This document shows positions 35,639-50,189 of a stretch of DNA of 64,000 nucleotides, in pieces. The position numbers were made by a program, and so were the translations under genes. Under the pieces are notes generated by a model. It was not told the DNA's origin, did no database searches, and worked only from the letters and a program-made list of their open reading frames with translations. Location of the stretch: the NCBI RefSeq assembly GCF_001547895.1, contig NZ_AP014627.1, positions 4,467,501-4,531,500 of the forward strand, read 5' to 3'. The stretch comes from Pseudomonas sp. Os17. Lineage in GTDB: Bacteria; Pseudomonadota; Gammaproteobacteria; Pseudomonadales; Pseudomonadaceae. The first letter of the stretch is position 1. Each line of letters begins with the position of its first letter.

Positions 35639-36313
35639 ATGCAATACAATCTCACCAGGATCGACCCCGATGCTCCTAACGATCAGTACCCGATCGGCGA
35701 ACGTGAAACCGTTTCCGATCCGTTAGAGGATCAGGTCCACAAAAACATCTTCATGGGCAAGCTGGAAGACGTGCTGAGCGGCGCGGTCAACTGGGGGCGT
35801 AAGAACTCCCTGTGGCCGTACAACTTCGGTCTGTCCTGCTGCTACGTGGAAATGACCACCGCCTTCACGGCGCCCCATGACATCGCGCGCTTTGGCGCCG
35901 AGGTTATCCGGGCATCGCCGCGTCAGGCGGACTTCATGGTTATCGCCGGTACCTGCTTCATCAAGATGGCGCCGATCATCCAGCGTCTCTACGAGCAAAT
36001 GCTTGAGCCCAAGTGGGTCATCTCCATGGGTTCGTGCGCCAACTCCGGCGGCATGTACGACATCTACTCCGTAGTTCAGGGGGTGGACAAGTTCCTGCCC
36101 GTGGACGTCTACGTACCTGGCTGCCCGCCCCGCCCCGAAGCGTTCCTGCAAGGCTTGATGCTCTTGCAAGAATCCATTGGCCAGGAGCGTCGCCCACTGT
36201 CCTGGGTCGTCGGTGATCAAGGCGTGTATCGCGCCGAGATGCCGTCGCAAAAGGAGCAGCGCCGCGAACAGCGTATTCAGGTCACCAACCTGCGCAGCCC
36301 TGACGAAGTCTGA
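35639..36313 (+). CDS. nuoB: NADH-quinone oxidoreductase subunit B
   Basis: Peripheral subunit, 224 aa, carrying the terminal [4Fe-4S] cluster N2 that reduces quinone. Cluster ligands are visible in GLSCCYVEM (two adjacent Cys), [12 protein letters not shown] and [11 protein letters not shown]. The start at 35639 ([13 protein letters not shown]) is used; a TTG six bases upstream is in frame but less likely. It lies 10 bp after nuoA. Confidence 0.96.
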   Translation: MQYNLTRIDPDAPNDQYPIGERETVSDPLEDQVHKNIFMGKLEDVLSGAVNWGRKNSLWPYNFGLSCCYVEMTTAFTAPHDIARFGAEVIRASPRQADFMVIAGTCFIKMAPIIQRLYEQMLEPKWVISMGSCANSGGMYDIYSVVQGVDKFLPVDVYVPGCPPRPEAFLQGLMLLQESIGQERRPLSWVVGDQGVYRAEMPSQKEQRREQRIQVTNLRSPDEV

Positions 36314-36377
36314 TCCAGATCTGTTCTGACAAAGAAACGACACTGGCTTCACTCTTTACGTTGACCGAAAGCGATAA

Positions 36378-38165
<1,788 letters not shown>

Positions 38166-38167
38166 GC

Positions 38168-38665
38168 ATGAACAGCACGCTTATCCAGACAGACCGTTTC
38201 GCCCTGAGCGAAACCGAGCGCTCGGCCATCGAGCACGAGATGCATCACTACGAAGACCCGCGCGCGGCGTCGATCGAAGCCCTGAAGATCGTCCAGAAGG
38301 AACGTGGCTGGGTGCCTGACGGCGCGGTCTACGCCATCGGCGAGATCCTCGGCATCCCCGCCAGCGACGTGGAAGGCGTGGCGACGTTCTACAGCCAGAT
38401 CTTCCGCCAGCCGGTGGGCCGCCACATCATTCGCGTCTGCGACAGCATGGTCTGCTACATCGGCGGCCATGAGTCCGTGGTCAGCCAGATCCAGAGCGAG
38501 CTGGGCATCGGCCTCGGCCAGACCACCGCCGACGGCCGCTTCACCCTGCTGCCGGTGTGCTGCCTGGGCAACTGCGACAAGGCCCCGGCGCTGATGATCG
38601 ACGACGACACTTTCGGCAACGTACAGCCCGCTGGCGTGGCCAAACTGTTGGAGGGCTACGTATGA
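38168..38665 (+). CDS. nuoE: NADH-quinone oxidoreductase subunit E
   Basis: Peripheral subunit, 165 aa, with a thioredoxin-like [2Fe-2S] domain (cluster N1a). Ligands are in [13 protein letters not shown] and [14 protein letters not shown]. The N-terminal helical part is normal. It starts two bases after nuoCD and overlaps nuoF by four bases. Confidence 0.96.
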   Translation: MNSTLIQTDRFALSETERSAIEHEMHHYEDPRAASIEALKIVQKERGWVPDGAVYAIGEILGIPASDVEGVATFYSQIFRQPVGRHIIRVCDSMVCYIGGHESVVSQIQSELGIGLGQTTADGRFTLLPVCCLGNCDKAPALMIDDDTFGNVQPAGVAKLLEGYV

Positions 38666-40017
38666 CCCTGACCTCTTTCGGCCCTGCGAACCGCATTGCG
38701 CGCACCGCAGAAACCCACCCCCTGACCTGGCGTCTGCGTGACGACGGCGAGCCGGTATGGTTCGACGAGTACCAGGCCAAGAACGGCTACGCTGCAGCGC
38801 GCAAGGCCTTCGCCGACCTGTCCCAGGACGATATCGTCCAGACCGTGAAGGACGCCGGCCTCAAGGGCCGCGGCGGTGCGGGCTTCCCCACCGGCGTGAA
38901 GTGGGGCCTGATGCCCAAAGACGAATCCATGAACATCCGCTACCTGCTGTGCAACGCGGACGAAATGGAACCCAACACCTGGAAAGACCGCATGCTGATG
39001 GAGCAACTGCCCCATCTGCTGATCGAAGGCATGCTGATCAGTGCCCGTGCACTGAAAACCTACCGCGGCTACATCTTCCTGCGCGGCGAGTACACCACCG
39101 CCGCCAAGCACCTGCGCCGTGCCGTGGAAGAAGCCAAGGCTGCTGGCCTGTTGGGCAAGAACATCCTGGGCAGCGGTTTCGATTTCGAACTGTTCGTGCA
39201 CACCGGCGCCGGGCGCTACATCTGCGGTGAAGAAACCGCACTGATCAACTCCCTGGAAGGCCGTCGCGCCAACCCACGCTCCAAGCCGCCCTTCCCCGCC
39301 GCCGTAGGCGTGTGGGGCAAGCCGACTTGCGTGAACAACGTCGAGACCCTGTGCAACGTGCCGGCGATCATCGGCGACGGCGTGGAGTGGTACAAATCCC
39401 TGGCCCGCGAAGGCAGTGAAGACCACGGCACCAAGCTGATGGGCTTCTCCGGCAAAGTGAAGAACCCTGGCCTGTGGGAGCTGCCCTTCGGCGTGACCGC
39501 GCGCGAGCTGTTCGAGGACTACGCCGGCGGCATGCGCGATGGCTACAAGCTCAAGTGCTGGCAGCCCGGCGGCGCCGGTACCGGCTTCCTGCTGCCGGAA
39601 CACCTGGATGCGCAAATGTACGCCGGCGGCATCGCCAAAGTGGGCACCCGCATGGGTACCGGCCTGGCCATGGCGGTGGACGACAGCATCAACATGGTGT
39701 CGCTGCTGCGCAACATGGAGCAATTCTTCGCCCGTGAATCCTGCGGCTTCTGCACCCCTTGCCGTGATGGCCTGCCATGGAGCGTCAAGCTGCTGATGGC
39801 CCTGGAAAAAGGCCAGGGCCAGCAGGGCGACATCGAGACCCTGCTGGGTCTGGTGGGCTTCCTCGGCCCGGGCAAGACCTTCTGTGCTCACGCACCGGGT
39901 GCCGTGGAGCCTTTGGGCAGTGCCATCAAGTATTTCCGTCCAGAGTTCGAAGCCGGCATCGCGCCTACCAGCGCCGCCGTCCCGCCTCTGGCCCGACCGA
40001 TCGTAGTCGGCGCGTAA
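38662..40017 (+). CDS. nuoF: NADH-quinone oxidoreductase subunit F
   Basis: NADH-binding subunit, 451 aa, with FMN and [4Fe-4S] cluster N3. The nucleotide/FMN glycine-rich segment is [17 protein letters not shown], a second is [19 protein letters not shown], and the cluster ligands are in [12 protein letters not shown]. The start at 38662 overlaps the nuoE stop by four bases; a longer frame begins inside nuoE and is rejected. An unusual 137-bp gap follows. Confidence 0.96.
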   Translation: MTLTSFGPANRIARTAETHPLTWRLRDDGEPVWFDEYQAKNGYAAARKAFADLSQDDIVQTVKDAGLKGRGGAGFPTGVKWGLMPKDESMNIRYLLCNADEMEPNTWKDRMLMEQLPHLLIEGMLISARALKTYRGYIFLRGEYTTAAKHLRRAVEEAKAAGLLGKNILGSGFDFELFVHTGAGRYICGEETALINSLEGRRANPRSKPPFPAAVGVWGKPTCVNNVETLCNVPAIIGDGVEWYKSLAREGSEDHGTKLMGFSGKVKNPGLWELPFGVTARELFEDYAGGMRDGYKLKCWQPGGAGTGFLLPEHLDAQMYAGGIAKVGTRMGTGLAMAVDDSINMVSLLRNMEQFFARESCGFCTPCRDGLPWSVKLLMALEKGQGQQGDIETLLGLVGFLGPGKTFCAHAPGAVEPLGSAIKYFRPEFEAGIAPTSAAVPPLARPIVVGA

Positions 40018-40030
40018 CGCTTAGATGAGG

Positions 40031-40094
40031 GCGCAGGGTCCGTGCCCTGCGCTCGACGTGCGATGACGCCGTGAACGGCTGTGTTGATTCGCAC
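40031..40094 (+). other. Two stem-loops in nuoF-nuoG gap
   Basis: The first is GCGCAGGG (40031-40038) with CCCTGCGC (40045-40052), an 8-bp perfect stem with a six-base loop. The second is GTGCGA (40058-40063) with TCGCAC (40089-40094), enclosing GCCGT/ACGGC (40068-40079). Neither is followed by a T-run. They occupy the only large gap among the first genes of the operon and may mark an mRNA processing or stability site. Confidence 0.6.
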
Positions 40095-40154
40095 GCATAA
40101 CAAGATTCCATTAGCCACGCCCGCTGACACCGGGCCAACGAAGAACTTTGAACC

Positions 40155-42869
40155 ATGGCCACTATCCACGTAGACGGCAAAGCGCTCGAAGTCGATGGGG
40201 CGGACAACCTGTTACAGGCGTGTCTGTCACTAGGCCTCGACATCCCTTATTTCTGCTGGCACCCCGCTCTCGGTAGCGTCGGTGCCTGTCGCCAGTGCGC
40301 GGTCAAGCAGTACACCGACGAGAACGACACCCGTGGTCGTATCGTCATGTCCTGCATGACCCCGGCCACCGACAACACCTGGATCTCCATCGACGATGAA
40401 GAATCCAAGGCCTTCCGTGCCAGTGTTGTCGAATGGCTGATGACCAACCACCCTCACGACTGCCCGGTCTGTGAGGAAGGCGGTCACTGCCACCTGCAAG
40501 ACATGACGGTGATGACCGGCCACAACGAGCGCCGTTATCGCTTCACCAAGCGCACCCACCAGAATCAGGACCTCGGCCCGTTCATCGCTCACGAGATGAA
40601 CCGCTGCATCGCCTGCTACCGCTGCGTACGCTTCTACAAGGACTACGCCGGCGGCACCGACCTGGGCGTCTACGGCGCCCACGACAACGTGTACTTCGGT
40701 CGCGTTGAAGACGGCACCCTGGAAAGCGAGTTCTCCGGCAACCTCACCGAGGTCTGCCCGACCGGTGTGTTCACCGACAAGACTCACTCCGAGCGCTACA
40801 ACCGCAAATGGGACATGCAGTTCTCGCCAAGCATCTGCCATGGCTGCTCCAGCGGTTGCAACATCTCCCCGGGCGAGCGCTATGGCGAACTGCGCCGCAT
40901 CGAAAACCGCTACAACGGTTCGGTGAACCAGTATTTCCTCTGCGACCGTGGCCGCTTCGGTTATGGCTACGTCAACCGCAAGGATCGTCCACGCCAGCCA
41001 CGCCTGGCCGACGGCACCCAGCTGACCCTGGACCAGGCCCTGGACCAGGCCGCCGACCTGCTGCGCGGTCGCAACATCGTCGGTATCGGCTCGCCTCGCG
41101 CCAGCCTGGAAAGCAACTACGCGCTGCGTGAACTGGTCGGCGCCGAGCACTTCTACAGCGGCATCGAAGCGTCTGAACTGGAGCGCATCCGCCTGGTTCT
41201 GCAGGTGCTGAACGACAGCCCGCTGCCGGTTCCGAACCTGCGCGAGATCGAAGACCACGACGCGATCTTCGTCCTTGGCGAAGACCTGACCCAGACCGCT
41301 GCCCGCATGGCCCTGGCCCTGCGCCAGTCGGTCAAGGGCAAGGCCGAGGAAATGGCCGACGCCATGCGCGTCCAGCCTTGGCTCGACGCTGCGGTGAAGA
41401 ACATCGGTCAGCACGCGCTGAACCCGCTGTTCATCGCCAGCCTCGCTGAAACCAAGCTCGACGACGTCGCCGAGGAGTGTGTACACGCCGCTCCCGACGA
41501 CCTGGCGCGCATCGGTTTCGCCGTGGCCCACGCCATCGACGCCAGCGCCCCTGCCGTGGAAGGCCTGGACAGCGAAGCCCTGGAACTGGCCAAGCGCATT
41601 GCCGACGCCCTGTTGGCGGCCAAGCGCCCACTGATCATTTCCGGTACTTCCCTGGGTTCCAAGGCGCTGATCGAAGCCGCAGCGAACATCGCCAAAGCCC
41701 TGAAGCTGCGCGACAAAGCCGGCTCCATCAGCCTGATCGTGCCAGAGGCCAACAGCCTCGGCCTGGCCATGCTCGGCGGCGAATCCGTGGACGCCGCCCT
41801 GCAGGCGGTAGTCGACGGTAAAGCCGACGCCATCGTGGTGCTGGAAAACGACCTGTACACCCGCACCGACGCGGCCAAGGTGGATGCGGCCCTCAGCGCG
41901 GCCAAGGTGGTGATCGTTGCCGATCACCAACAGACCGCGACCGTCGAGCGCGCGCACCTGGTGCTGTCGGCAGCCAGCTTCGCCGAAGGCGACGGCACCC
42001 TGGTCAGCCAGGAAGGTCGCGCCCAGCGCTTCTTCCAGGTCTTCGATCCGACCTACCTGGACGCCAGCATCATGGTCCACGAAGGCTGGCGCTGGCTGCA
42101 TGCCCTGCGCAGCACCCTGCTGAACAAGCCGGTGGACTGGACCCAGCTGGACCACGTGACCGCTGCCTGCGCCGCGAGCACCCCGCAACTGGCCAGCATC
42201 GTCGATGCCGCACCTTCCGCAGCATTCCGTATCAAAGGCCTGAAACTGGCCCGCGAACCGCTGCGATACAGCGGCCGTACCGCCATGCGCGCCAACCAGA
42301 GCGTGCACGAACCGCGTACCTCGCAAGACCCGGATACCGCCTTCGCCTACTCCATGGAAGGTTACTCGGGCTCCGCCGAGCCGCGCTCGCAAGTGCCATT
42401 CGCCTGGTCGCCGGGCTGGAACTCGCCGCAAGCCTGGAACAAGTTCCAGGACGAAGTCGGCGGCCACCTGCGTGCCGGTGACCCGGGTACTCGCCTGATC
42501 GAAAGCCAGGGCGACCGTCTGAACTGGTTCGCCAGCGTCCCGCGGGCCTTCTCTCCGGCCCAGGGCACTTGGCAAGCGGTGCCGTTCTATCACCTGTTCG
42601 GCAGCGAGGAGAACTCTTCGAAGGCCGCTCCGGTGCAGGAGCGCATTCCGGCGGCCTACGTGGCCCTGGCCAAGTCCGAAGCCGATCGCCTGGGCGTCAA
42701 CGACGGTGCCCTGCTCGCAGTGAGTCTGGCTGGCCAGACCCTGCGTCTGCCGCTGCGCATCAACGAAGAGCTGGGTGCCGGCCTGGTGGGCCTGCCTGCC
42801 GGTCTGGCGGGCATTCCTCCGGCATTCTTTGGCAAATCCGTTGACGGTCTGCAGGAGGCGGCGCAATGA
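40155..42869 (+). CDS. nuoG: NADH-quinone oxidoreductase subunit G
   Basis: Largest peripheral subunit, 904 aa, with several Fe-S clusters. The N-terminal ferredoxin domain binds N1b via [20 protein letters not shown]. Further ligands are in [14 protein letters not shown] (N5 region), [17 protein letters not shown] and [12 protein letters not shown] (N4), and [11 protein letters not shown] gives the extra cluster N7 seen in E. coli-type NuoG. The rest resembles molybdopterin oxidoreductases without the cofactor. It overlaps nuoH by four bases. Confidence 0.96.
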   Translation: MATIHVDGKALEVDGADNLLQACLSLGLDIPYFCWHPALGSVGACRQCAVKQYTDENDTRGRIVMSCMTPATDNTWISIDDEESKAFRASVVEWLMTNHPHDCPVCEEGGHCHLQDMTVMTGHNERRYRFTKRTHQNQDLGPFIAHEMNRCIACYRCVRFYKDYAGGTDLGVYGAHDNVYFGRVEDGTLESEFSGNLTEVCPTGVFTDKTHSERYNRKWDMQFSPSICHGCSSGCNISPGERYGELRRIENRYNGSVNQYFLCDRGRFGYGYVNRKDRPRQPRLADGTQLTLDQALDQAADLLRGRNIVGIGSPRASLESNYALRELVGAEHFYSGIEASELERIRLVLQVLNDSPLPVPNLREIEDHDAIFVLGEDLTQTAARMALALRQSVKGKAEEMADAMRVQPWLDAAVKNIGQHALNPLFIASLAETKLDDVAEECVHAAPDDLARIGFAVAHAIDASAPAVEGLDSEALELAKRIADALLAAKRPLIISGTSLGSKALIEAAANIAKALKLRDKAGSISLIVPEANSLGLAMLGGESVDAALQAVVDGKADAIVVLENDLYTRTDAAKVDAALSAAKVVIVADHQQTATVERAHLVLSAASFAEGDGTLVSQEGRAQRFFQVFDPTYLDASIMVHEGWRWLHALRSTLLNKPVDWTQLDHVTAACAASTPQLASIVDAAPSAAFRIKGLKLAREPLRYSGRTAMRANQSVHEPRTSQDPDTAFAYSMEGYSGSAEPRSQVPFAWSPGWNSPQAWNKFQDEVGGHLRAGDPGTRLIESQGDRLNWFASVPRAFSPAQGTWQAVPFYHLFGSEENSSKAAPVQERIPAAYVALAKSEADRLGVNDGALLAVSLAGQTLRLPLRINEELGAGLVGLPAGLAGIPPAFFGKSVDGLQEAAQ

Positions 42870-43873
42870 GTTGGTTTACCCCTGAAGTGATCGACGTGAT
42901 CCTGACGGTCGTCAAGGCCATCGTGATCCTGCTGGCGGTGGTGATCGCCGGTGCGCTGCTGAGCTTCGTCGAACGTCGCCTGCTGGGCTGGTGGCAGGAC
43001 CGTTACGGTCCGAACCGCGTTGGCCCGTTCGGCATGTTCCAGATCGCCGCCGACATGCTGAAGATGTTCTTCAAGGAAGACTGGACCCCGCCGTTTGCCG
43101 ACAAGGTGATCTTCACCCTGGCACCAGTGGTCGCCATGTCCGCCCTGCTGATCGCCTTCGCGATCATCCCGATCACCCCGACCTGGGGCGTCGCGGACCT
43201 GAACATCGGCCTGCTGTTCTTCTTCGCCATGGCCGGTCTGTCGGTCTACGCGGTGCTGTTCGCCGGCTGGTCGAGTAACAACAAGTTTGCCCTGCTGGGC
43301 AGCTTGCGGGCCTCGGCCCAGACCGTGTCCTACGAAGTGTTCATGGGCCTGGCGCTGATGGGCATCGTGGCTCAGGTCGGCTCCTTCAACATGCGCGACA
43401 TCGTCGAGTACCAGGCGCAGAACCTGTGGTTCATCATTCCGCAGTTCTTCGGCTTCTGTACCTTCTTCATCGCTGGCGTGGCCGTGACTCACCGTCACCC
43501 CTTCGACCAGCCGGAAGCGGAACAGGAACTGGCCGACGGTTACCACATTGAATACGCCGGCATGAAATGGGGCATGTTCTTCGTCGGTGAATACATCGGC
43601 ATCATCCTGATCTCGGCGCTGCTGGTCACCCTGTTCTTCGGTGGCTGGCACGGTCCGTTCGGCATCCTGCCGCAACTGTCCTTCGTCTGGTTCGCCCTGA
43701 AGACCGCGTTCTTCATCATGCTGTTCATCCTGCTGCGCGCCTCTATCCCGCGCCCGCGCTATGACCAGGTGATGGACTTCAGCTGGAAATTCTGCCTGCC
43801 GCTGACCCTGATCAATTTGCTGGTGACCGCTGCGGTTGTGTTGTTGAACACGCCTGCGGGCGCGGTTCAGTGA
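42866..43873 (+). CDS. nuoH: NADH-quinone oxidoreductase subunit H
   Basis: Membrane subunit, 335 aa with about eight helices, at the junction between the arms near the quinone site. Typical blocks are [35 protein letters not shown] and the loop [20 protein letters not shown] with its acidic residues. It overlaps nuoG by four bases and precedes nuoI by 11. Confidence 0.96.
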   Translation: MSWFTPEVIDVILTVVKAIVILLAVVIAGALLSFVERRLLGWWQDRYGPNRVGPFGMFQIAADMLKMFFKEDWTPPFADKVIFTLAPVVAMSALLIAFAIIPITPTWGVADLNIGLLFFFAMAGLSVYAVLFAGWSSNNKFALLGSLRASAQTVSYEVFMGLALMGIVAQVGSFNMRDIVEYQAQNLWFIIPQFFGFCTFFIAGVAVTHRHPFDQPEAEQELADGYHIEYAGMKWGMFFVGEYIGIILISALLVTLFFGGWHGPFGILPQLSFVWFALKTAFFIMLFILLRASIPRPRYDQVMDFSWKFCLPLTLINLLVTAAVVLLNTPAGAVQ

Positions 43874-43884
43874 GGATTTGACCC

Positions 43885-44433
43885 ATGTTCAAATATATTG
43901 GCGACATCGTTAAGGGTACCGGTACCCAGTTGCGCAGCCTGGTGATGGTGTTCGGTCACGGCTTTCGCAAACGCGACACCCTGCAATACCCCGAAGAGCC
44001 GGTGTACCTGCCGCCACGCTACCGTGGCCGTATCGTCCTGACTCGCGACCCCGATGGCGAAGAGCGTTGCGTTGCCTGCAACCTGTGCGCCGTGGCCTGC
44101 CCTGTGGGTTGCATCTCGCTGCAGAAAGCTGAAACGGAAGACGGTCGCTGGTACCCGGAGTTCTTCCGCATCAACTTCTCGCGCTGCATTTTCTGCGGTC
44201 TCTGCGAGGAAGCCTGTCCGACCACCGCAATCCAGCTGACACCGGATTTCGAGATGGCCGAGTTCAAACGTCAGGACCTGGTTTACGAGAAAGAGGATCT
44301 CTTGATCTCCGGTCCCGGAAAGAACCCTGACTACAACTTCTATCGTGTTGCAGGTATGGCCATTGCCGGCAAGCCAAAAGGCGCCGCGCAGAACGAAGCC
44401 GAACCGATCAACGTGAAGAGCTTGCTGCCTTAA
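43885..44433 (+). CDS. nuoI: NADH-quinone oxidoreductase subunit I
   Basis: Peripheral subunit, 182 aa, with two [4Fe-4S] clusters (N6a and N6b). Both ferredoxin motifs are intact: [16 protein letters not shown] and [16 protein letters not shown]. The N-terminal amphipathic part and C-terminal tail are usual. Confidence 0.97.
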   Translation: MFKYIGDIVKGTGTQLRSLVMVFGHGFRKRDTLQYPEEPVYLPPRYRGRIVLTRDPDGEERCVACNLCAVACPVGCISLQKAETEDGRWYPEFFRINFSRCIFCGLCEEACPTTAIQLTPDFEMAEFKRQDLVYEKEDLLISGPGKNPDYNFYRVAGMAIAGKPKGAAQNEAEPINVKSLLP

Positions 44434-44442
44434 GGAAGAACG

Positions 44443-44943
44443 ATGGAATTCGCTTTCTATTTCGCATCAGGTGTTGCCGTTGTTTCCACGCTGCGCGTGG
44501 TTACCAACACCAACCCTGTGCACGCCCTGCTCTACCTGATCATTTCGCTGATCGCCGTGGCCATGACCTTCTTCAGCCTCGGCGCGCCGTTCGCCGGCGC
44601 CCTGGAAGTGATCGCCTACGCCGGCGCCATCATGGTGCTGTTCGTGTTCGTGGTAATGATGCTGAACCTCGGCCCGGCCGCGGCTCAGCAAGAGCGCATC
44701 TGGCTCACGCCGGGCATCTGGATCGGCCCGGTGATCCTCGCCGCGCTGCTGCTGGCTGAACTGCTGTACGTACTGTTCAGCCACCAGAGCGGTGCCGGTA
44801 TCGGTCAAACCACCGTCAGCGCCAAGGCCGTGGGCATCAGCCTGTTCGGCCCTTACCTGCTGGTGGTCGAACTCGCCTCGATGCTGCTGCTCGCCGCAGC
44901 CGTCACGGCGTTCCACTTGGGCCGCAACGAGGCGAAGGAGTAA
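44443..44943 (+). CDS. nuoJ: NADH-quinone oxidoreductase subunit J
   Basis: Membrane subunit, 166 aa with five helices. The third helix carries the conserved stretch [20 protein letters not shown], whose pi-bulge region is functionally important in complex I. It starts nine bases after nuoI and ends four bases before nuoK. Confidence 0.95.
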   Translation: MEFAFYFASGVAVVSTLRVVTNTNPVHALLYLIISLIAVAMTFFSLGAPFAGALEVIAYAGAIMVLFVFVVMMLNLGPAAAQQERIWLTPGIWIGPVILAALLLAELLYVLFSHQSGAGIGQTTVSAKAVGISLFGPYLLVVELASMLLLAAAVTAFHLGRNEAKE

Positions 44944-44947
44944 TACG

Positions 44948-45271
44948 ATGCCTACTATCCCTCTCGGTACTATCCCGATGGAACATGGCCTGGCAGTTGC
45001 CGGCATCCTGTTCTGCCTCGGTCTGGTCGGCCTGATGGTCCGCCGTAACATCCTCTTCGTGTTGATGAGCCTGGAAGTGATGATGAACGCCTCGGCATTG
45101 GCCTTCATCGTTGCGGGCGCCCGCTGGGCGCAGCCGGATGGACAAGTGATGTTCATCCTGGTGATCAGCCTGGCAGCCGCCGAGGCCAGTATCGGCCTGG
45201 CGATCCTGCTGCAGCTGTACCGCCGCTTCCACACTCTCGATATCGATGCAGCCAGCGAGATGCGCGGATGA
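44948..45271 (+). CDS. nuoK: NADH-quinone oxidoreductase subunit K
   Basis: Membrane subunit, 107 aa with three helices and two buried glutamates important for proton pumping, seen in [13 protein letters not shown] and [13 protein letters not shown]. The start at 44948 gives [16 protein letters not shown]; an internal ATG ten codons later is also possible. It overlaps nuoL by four bases. Confidence 0.93.
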   Translation: MPTIPLGTIPMEHGLAVAGILFCLGLVGLMVRRNILFVLMSLEVMMNASALAFIVAGARWAQPDGQVMFILVISLAAAEASIGLAILLQLYRRFHTLDIDAASEMRG

Positions 45272-47121
45272 ACCTTCTCTTTCTGACTTTCGTATTCCCC
45301 CTGATCGGTTTCCTGCTGCTGTCGTTCTCTCGGGGACGCCTCTCGGAAAACCTCTCGGCCCTGATCGGCGTCGGCTCCATTGGCCTGTCGGCCATCGTGG
45401 CCGCCTACGTGATCTGGCAATTCAACGTCGCGCCACCAGCGGATGGCCACTACACCCAGGTGTTGTGGCAGTGGATGTCGGTGGACGGTTTTGCGCCGAA
45501 CTTCGCCCTGTATCTGGACGGCCTGTCCGTGACCATGCTGGGCGTGGTAGTGGGCGTGGGCTTCCTGATCCACCTGTTCGCGTCCTGGTACATGCGTGGT
45601 GAGGCCGGCTACTCGCGCTTCTTCGCCTACACCAACCTGTTTATCGCCAGCATGCTGTTCCTAGTCCTGGGCGATAACCTGCTGTTCCTGTACTTCGGCT
45701 GGGAAGGCGTGGGCCTGTGCTCCTACCTGTTGATCGGTTTCTACTACAGCAACCGCAACAACGGTAACGCCGCACTCAAGGCCTTTATCGTCACCCGGAT
45801 CGGCGACGTGTTCATGGCCATCGGCCTGTTCATCCTGTTCCAACAGGTGGGCACGCTGAACGTCCAGGAACTGCTGGTGCTGGCTCCGCAGAAATTCCAG
45901 GCCGGCGATTTCTGGATCACCCTGGCGACCCTGATGCTGCTGGGCGGCGCCGTGGGCAAATCCGCGCAACTGCCACTGCAGACCTGGCTGGCGGACGCGA
46001 TGGCTGGTCCGACCCCGGTTTCGGCACTGATCCACGCCGCAACCATGGTGACCGCCGGTGTCTACCTGATCGCCCGTACCCACGGCCTGTTCACCCTGGC
46101 GCCGGAAATCCTGCACCTGGTGGGCCTGGTAGGTGGCGTGACCCTGGTACTGGCCGGCTTCGCCGCGCTGGTGCAGACCGACATCAAGCGGATCCTCGCC
46201 TACTCCACCATGAGCCAGATCGGCTACATGTTCCTGGCCCTGGGCGTTGGCGCCTGGGACGGCGCGATCTTCCACCTGATGACCCACGCCTTCTTCAAGG
46301 CCCTGCTGTTCCTGGCCTCCGGTGCGGTGATCGTTGCCTGCCACCACGAGCAGAACATCTTCAAGATGGGCGGCCTGTGGAAGAAACTGCCTCTGGCCTA
46401 CGCCAGTTTCATCGTCGGCGGCGCCGCACTGGCGGCCCTGCCTCTGGTGACCGCAGGCTTCTACTCCAAGGACGAGATCCTCTGGGAAGCCTTCGCCAGC
46501 GGCAACCACGGCCTGCTGTACGCCGGCCTGGTGGGTGCGTTCATGACCTCGCTGTACACCTTCCGCCTGATCTTCATCACCTTCCACGGTGAAGCCAAGA
46601 CCGAAGCCCACGCCGGCCACGGGATTTCCCACTGGCTGCCGCTGGTGGTGCTGATCGTGCTGTCCACCGGGATCGGCGCGATGATCACTCCGCCCCTGCA
46701 TGGTGTGCTGCCGCTGAGCGCCGGTCATGCCGGTGGCGAAGCCAAGCACAGCCTGGAAATCGCCTCGGGTGCCATCGCCCTGGCCGGTATCCTGCTGGCC
46801 GCCCTGTTGTTCCTTGGCAAGCGTCGCGTTGTGACCGCCATCGCCAACAGTGGCATCGGGCGTCTGCTCTCGGCCTGGTGGTTCGCCGCCTGGGGCTTCG
46901 ACTGGATCTACGACAAACTGTTCGTCAAGCCATACCTGGCCATCAGCCATGTACTGCGCAAGGACCCGCTCGATCAGACCATCGGTTTGATCCCGCGTAT
47001 GGCCAAAGGGGGTCACAACTCCCTGAGCCGTACCGAGACCGGTCAACTGCGTTGGTACGCCGCCTCGATGGCAGCCGGTGCCGTGCTGGTCATCGGCGCC
47101 ATTGTGCTGGTAGCGGTCTGA
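45268..47121 (+). CDS. nuoL: NADH-quinone oxidoreductase subunit L
   Basis: Distal antiporter-like proton-pumping subunit, 617 aa with about 16 helices and the long lateral helix at the C-terminal end. Conserved blocks include [19 protein letters not shown] with the key Glu, [20 protein letters not shown] with the key Lys, and the histidine-bearing [14 protein letters not shown]. The next gene begins after 39 bp. Confidence 0.96.
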   Translation: MNLLFLTFVFPLIGFLLLSFSRGRLSENLSALIGVGSIGLSAIVAAYVIWQFNVAPPADGHYTQVLWQWMSVDGFAPNFALYLDGLSVTMLGVVVGVGFLIHLFASWYMRGEAGYSRFFAYTNLFIASMLFLVLGDNLLFLYFGWEGVGLCSYLLIGFYYSNRNNGNAALKAFIVTRIGDVFMAIGLFILFQQVGTLNVQELLVLAPQKFQAGDFWITLATLMLLGGAVGKSAQLPLQTWLADAMAGPTPVSALIHAATMVTAGVYLIARTHGLFTLAPEILHLVGLVGGVTLVLAGFAALVQTDIKRILAYSTMSQIGYMFLALGVGAWDGAIFHLMTHAFFKALLFLASGAVIVACHHEQNIFKMGGLWKKLPLAYASFIVGGAALAALPLVTAGFYSKDEILWEAFASGNHGLLYAGLVGAFMTSLYTFRLIFITFHGEAKTEAHAGHGISHWLPLVVLIVLSTGIGAMITPPLHGVLPLSAGHAGGEAKHSLEIASGAIALAGILLAALLFLGKRRVVTAIANSGIGRLLSAWWFAAWGFDWIYDKLFVKPYLAISHVLRKDPLDQTIGLIPRMAKGGHNSLSRTETGQLRWYAASMAAGAVLVIGAIVLVAV

Positions 47122-47160
47122 TATGAACCTTGCGAACTTGCGAAAGGAATTGAGCCCGTC

Positions 47161-48693
47161 ATGATTCTGCCTTGGCTAATCCTGATCCCCTTCATCGGCG
47201 GCCTGCTGTGCTGGCTGGGTGAGCGCTTCGGCGCCACCCTCCCCCGCTGGATTGCGCTGTTGACCATGACCCTGGAACTCGCCCTCGGCCTCTGGCTGTG
47301 GGCCCACGGTAACTATTCATATGCTCCGGCGCCTGGCGTCGATCCGACTTGGGCCATCGAGTTCAAGCACCAGTGGATCGAGCGCTTTGGCATCAACGTG
47401 CACCTGGCCCTCGACGGCCTGTCGCTGTTGATGGTGCTGCTGACCGGTCTGCTGGGTATCCTCTCGGTACTCTGCTCCTGGAAAGAGATCCAGCGCCATG
47501 TGGGCTTCTTCCACCTGAACCTGATGTGGATCCTGGGCGGTGTGGTCGGCGTGTTCCTCGCGCTGGACCTGTTCATGTTCTTCTTCTTCTGGGAAATGAT
47601 GCTGGTGCCGATGTACTTCCTCATCGCGCTCTGGGGTCACAGCTCGGCAGACGGCAAGAAAACCCGGATCTACGCAGCGACCAAGTTCTTCATCTTCACT
47701 CAGGCTTCCGGCCTGATCATGCTGGTGGCGATCCTGGGCCTGGTGCTGGTCAACTTCAACAACACCGGGGTCATCACCTTCGATTACGCCCAGTTGCTGA
47801 AGACCAAGATGTCCACCGCCACCGAGTACATCCTGATGCTCGGCTTCTTCATCGCCTTCGCGGTGAAGCTGCCGGTGGTGCCGTTCCACTCCTGGCTGCC
47901 TGACGCTCACGCCCAGGCACCGACTGCCGGTTCCGTGGACCTGGCGGGCATCCTGCTGAAGACCGCGGCCTATGGCTTGCTGCGTTTCGCCCTGCCGCTG
48001 TTCCCCAACGCCTCGGCAGAGTTTGCACCGATCGCCATGACCCTGGGTCTGATCGGGATCTTCTACGGTGCCTTCCTGGCCTTCGCCCAGACCGACATCA
48101 AACGCCTGATCGCCTTCTCCAGCGTTTCCCACATGGGCTTCGTGCTGATCGGTATCTACTCCGGCAGCCAGCAAGCCCTGCAGGGCGCGGTGATCCAGAT
48201 GCTGGCCCACGGTGTTTCGGCAGCCGCGCTGTTTATCCTCAGCGGCCAGCTGTACGAGCGCACCCATACCCGCGACATGCGTGAAATGGGCGGTCTGTGG
48301 TCGCGTATCGCCTACCTGCCGGCCATCAGCCTGTTCTTCGCGGCCGCCTCCCTGGGCCTGCCGGGCACCGGCAACTTCGTCGGCGAGTTCCTGATCCTGA
48401 TCGGTACCTTCGTCAGCGCTCCTTGGATCACCGCGATCGCAACGTCCGGCCTGGTGTTCGGTTCGGTGTACTCGCTGATCATGATCCACCGTGCCTACTT
48501 CGGCCCGTCCAAGTCGGATGCGGTGCTCCATGGCATGGATGCTCGCGAACTGATCATGGTGCTGGGACTGGCGGTCCTGCTGATCTACATCGGCGTGTAC
48601 CCGCAACCGTTCCTCGATACCTCTGCCGCCACCATGCATGGCGTGCAGCAATGGCTCAGCACCGCCTTCACTCAACTCGCTTCGGCCCGGTAA
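47161..48693 (+). CDS. nuoM: NADH-quinone oxidoreductase subunit M
   Basis: Antiporter-like pumping subunit, 510 aa with about 14 helices. Typical blocks are [20 protein letters not shown] with the essential Glu, [20 protein letters not shown] with the essential Lys, and [20 protein letters not shown]. It precedes nuoN by seven bases. Confidence 0.96.
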   Translation: MILPWLILIPFIGGLLCWLGERFGATLPRWIALLTMTLELALGLWLWAHGNYSYAPAPGVDPTWAIEFKHQWIERFGINVHLALDGLSLLMVLLTGLLGILSVLCSWKEIQRHVGFFHLNLMWILGGVVGVFLALDLFMFFFFWEMMLVPMYFLIALWGHSSADGKKTRIYAATKFFIFTQASGLIMLVAILGLVLVNFNNTGVITFDYAQLLKTKMSTATEYILMLGFFIAFAVKLPVVPFHSWLPDAHAQAPTAGSVDLAGILLKTAAYGLLRFALPLFPNASAEFAPIAMTLGLIGIFYGAFLAFAQTDIKRLIAFSSVSHMGFVLIGIYSGSQQALQGAVIQMLAHGVSAAALFILSGQLYERTHTRDMREMGGLWSRIAYLPAISLFFAAASLGLPGTGNFVGEFLILIGTFVSAPWITAIATSGLVFGSVYSLIMIHRAYFGPSKSDAVLHGMDARELIMVLGLAVLLIYIGVYPQPFLDTSAATMHGVQQWLSTAFTQLASAR

Positions 48694-48700
48694 GAGCGCT

Positions 48701-50164
48701 ATGGACTTTACGATTCAACACTTTATAGCCCTGGCGCCGCTGCTGATCACCAGCGCCACCCTTGTGGTGGTGATGCTGGCGATCGCCTGGCGGCGCAACC
48801 ACGCCCAGACCTTCCTGCTGTCGGTGGCCGGTCTGAACCTGGCATTGCTGTCGATTTTCCCGGTGCTGAAAGTGGCACCGCTGGCAGTGACCCCGCTGTT
48901 GCAGATCGACCAGTTCGCCTGCCTGTACATGGCCCTGATCCTGGTGGCCACCCTGGCCTGCGTCACCCTGGCACACGCCTACCTGGGCGACGGCAGCAGC
49001 GGCTACCCGGGCAACCGTGAAGAGCTGTACCTGCTGATCCTGCTGGCCGCCGCTGGTGGCCTGGTACTGGTCAGCGCGCAGAACCTGGCCGGCCTGTTCA
49101 TCGGCCTGGAGCTGCTCTCGGTACCGGTCTACGGCTTGGTGGCCTACGCCTTCTTCAACAAGCGCTCCCTGGAAGCCGGCATCAAGTACATGGTGCTGTC
49201 GGCCGCCGGTTCGGGCTTCCTGTTGTTCGGCATGGCCCTGCTCTACGCCGAAGCCGGCAGCCTGAGCTTCAGCGGCATCGGCCAGGCCCTGGCCGCCACC
49301 GGGCTGCCAAGCCCGCTGGCACAACTGGGCCTGGGCATGATGCTGATCGGCCTGGCCTTCAAGCTGTCGCTGGTGCCGTTCCACCTGTGGACCCCGGACG
49401 TCTATGAAGGCGCTCCGGCTCCGGTTGCAGCGTTCCTGGCAACCGCCAGCAAGGTGGCGGTGTTCGCGGTGCTGGTGCGTCTGTTCCAGCTCTCGCCAGT
49501 GGCCAGCAGCGGCGTCCTGAGCAACGTGCTGACGGTGATCGCCATTGCCTCGATCCTGGTGGGCAACCTGTTGGCGCTGACCCAGAGCAACCTCAAGCGT
49601 CTGCTGGGTTACTCGTCCATCGCTCACTTCGGTTACCTGCTGATCGCCCTGGTGGCGAGCAAGGGCCTGGCCATGGAAGCCATCGGCGTGTACCTGGTCA
49701 CCTACGTGATCACCAGCCTTGGCGCCTTCGGCGTGATCACCCTGATGTCCTCGCCGTACAAAGGCCGTGATGCCGACGCCCTGTACGAGTACCGTGGCCT
49801 GTTCTGGCGCCGTCCGTACCTGACCGCCGTGCTCACCGTGATGATGCTGTCCCTGGCCGGCATCCCGCTGACCGCGGGCTTCATCGGCAAGTTCTACATC
49901 ATCGCTACCGGTGTCGAAGCGCACCAATGGTGGCTGGTCGGTTCCCTGGTCATGGGTAGCGCCATCGGCGTCTTCTACTACCTGCGCGTGATGGTCACCC
50001 TGTACCTGATCGAGCCGAACCTGCGCCGCGTCGACGCCCAACTGCACTGGGAACAGAAAGCCGGTGGCGTCATGCTGCTGGCCATCGCGGTCCTGGCGTT
50101 CTTCCTCGGCGTCTACCCACAGCCGCTGCTGACCCTGGTCCAGCACTCCGGCCTGGCGGGTTGA
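48701..50164 (+). CDS. nuoN: NADH-quinone oxidoreductase subunit N
   Basis: Third antiporter-like subunit, 487 aa with about 14 helices. Conserved blocks are [40 protein letters not shown] and [19 protein letters not shown]. The start at 48701 ([13 protein letters not shown]) is used; the upstream frame lies in nuoM. It closes the operon at a strong terminator. Confidence 0.96.
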   Translation: MDFTIQHFIALAPLLITSATLVVVMLAIAWRRNHAQTFLLSVAGLNLALLSIFPVLKVAPLAVTPLLQIDQFACLYMALILVATLACVTLAHAYLGDGSSGYPGNREELYLLILLAAAGGLVLVSAQNLAGLFIGLELLSVPVYGLVAYAFFNKRSLEAGIKYMVLSAAGSGFLLFGMALLYAEAGSLSFSGIGQALAATGLPSPLAQLGLGMMLIGLAFKLSLVPFHLWTPDVYEGAPAPVAAFLATASKVAVFAVLVRLFQLSPVASSGVLSNVLTVIAIASILVGNLLALTQSNLKRLLGYSSIAHFGYLLIALVASKGLAMEAIGVYLVTYVITSLGAFGVITLMSSPYKGRDADALYEYRGLFWRRPYLTAVLTVMMLSLAGIPLTAGFIGKFYIIATGVEAHQWWLVGSLVMGSAIGVFYYLRVMVTLYLIEPNLRRVDAQLHWEQKAGGVMLLAIAVLAFFLGVYPQPLLTLVQHSGLAG

Positions 50165-50189
50165 TCGCTTAGGTTTCAACGCAACAAAC

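Noticed and set aside
40230..42866. Long minus-strand open frame (878 codons) opposite nuoG
   Set aside because: Antisense shadow of nuoG with no recognisable domain. Similar shadows lie opposite nuoCD, nuoL, nuoM and nuoN.
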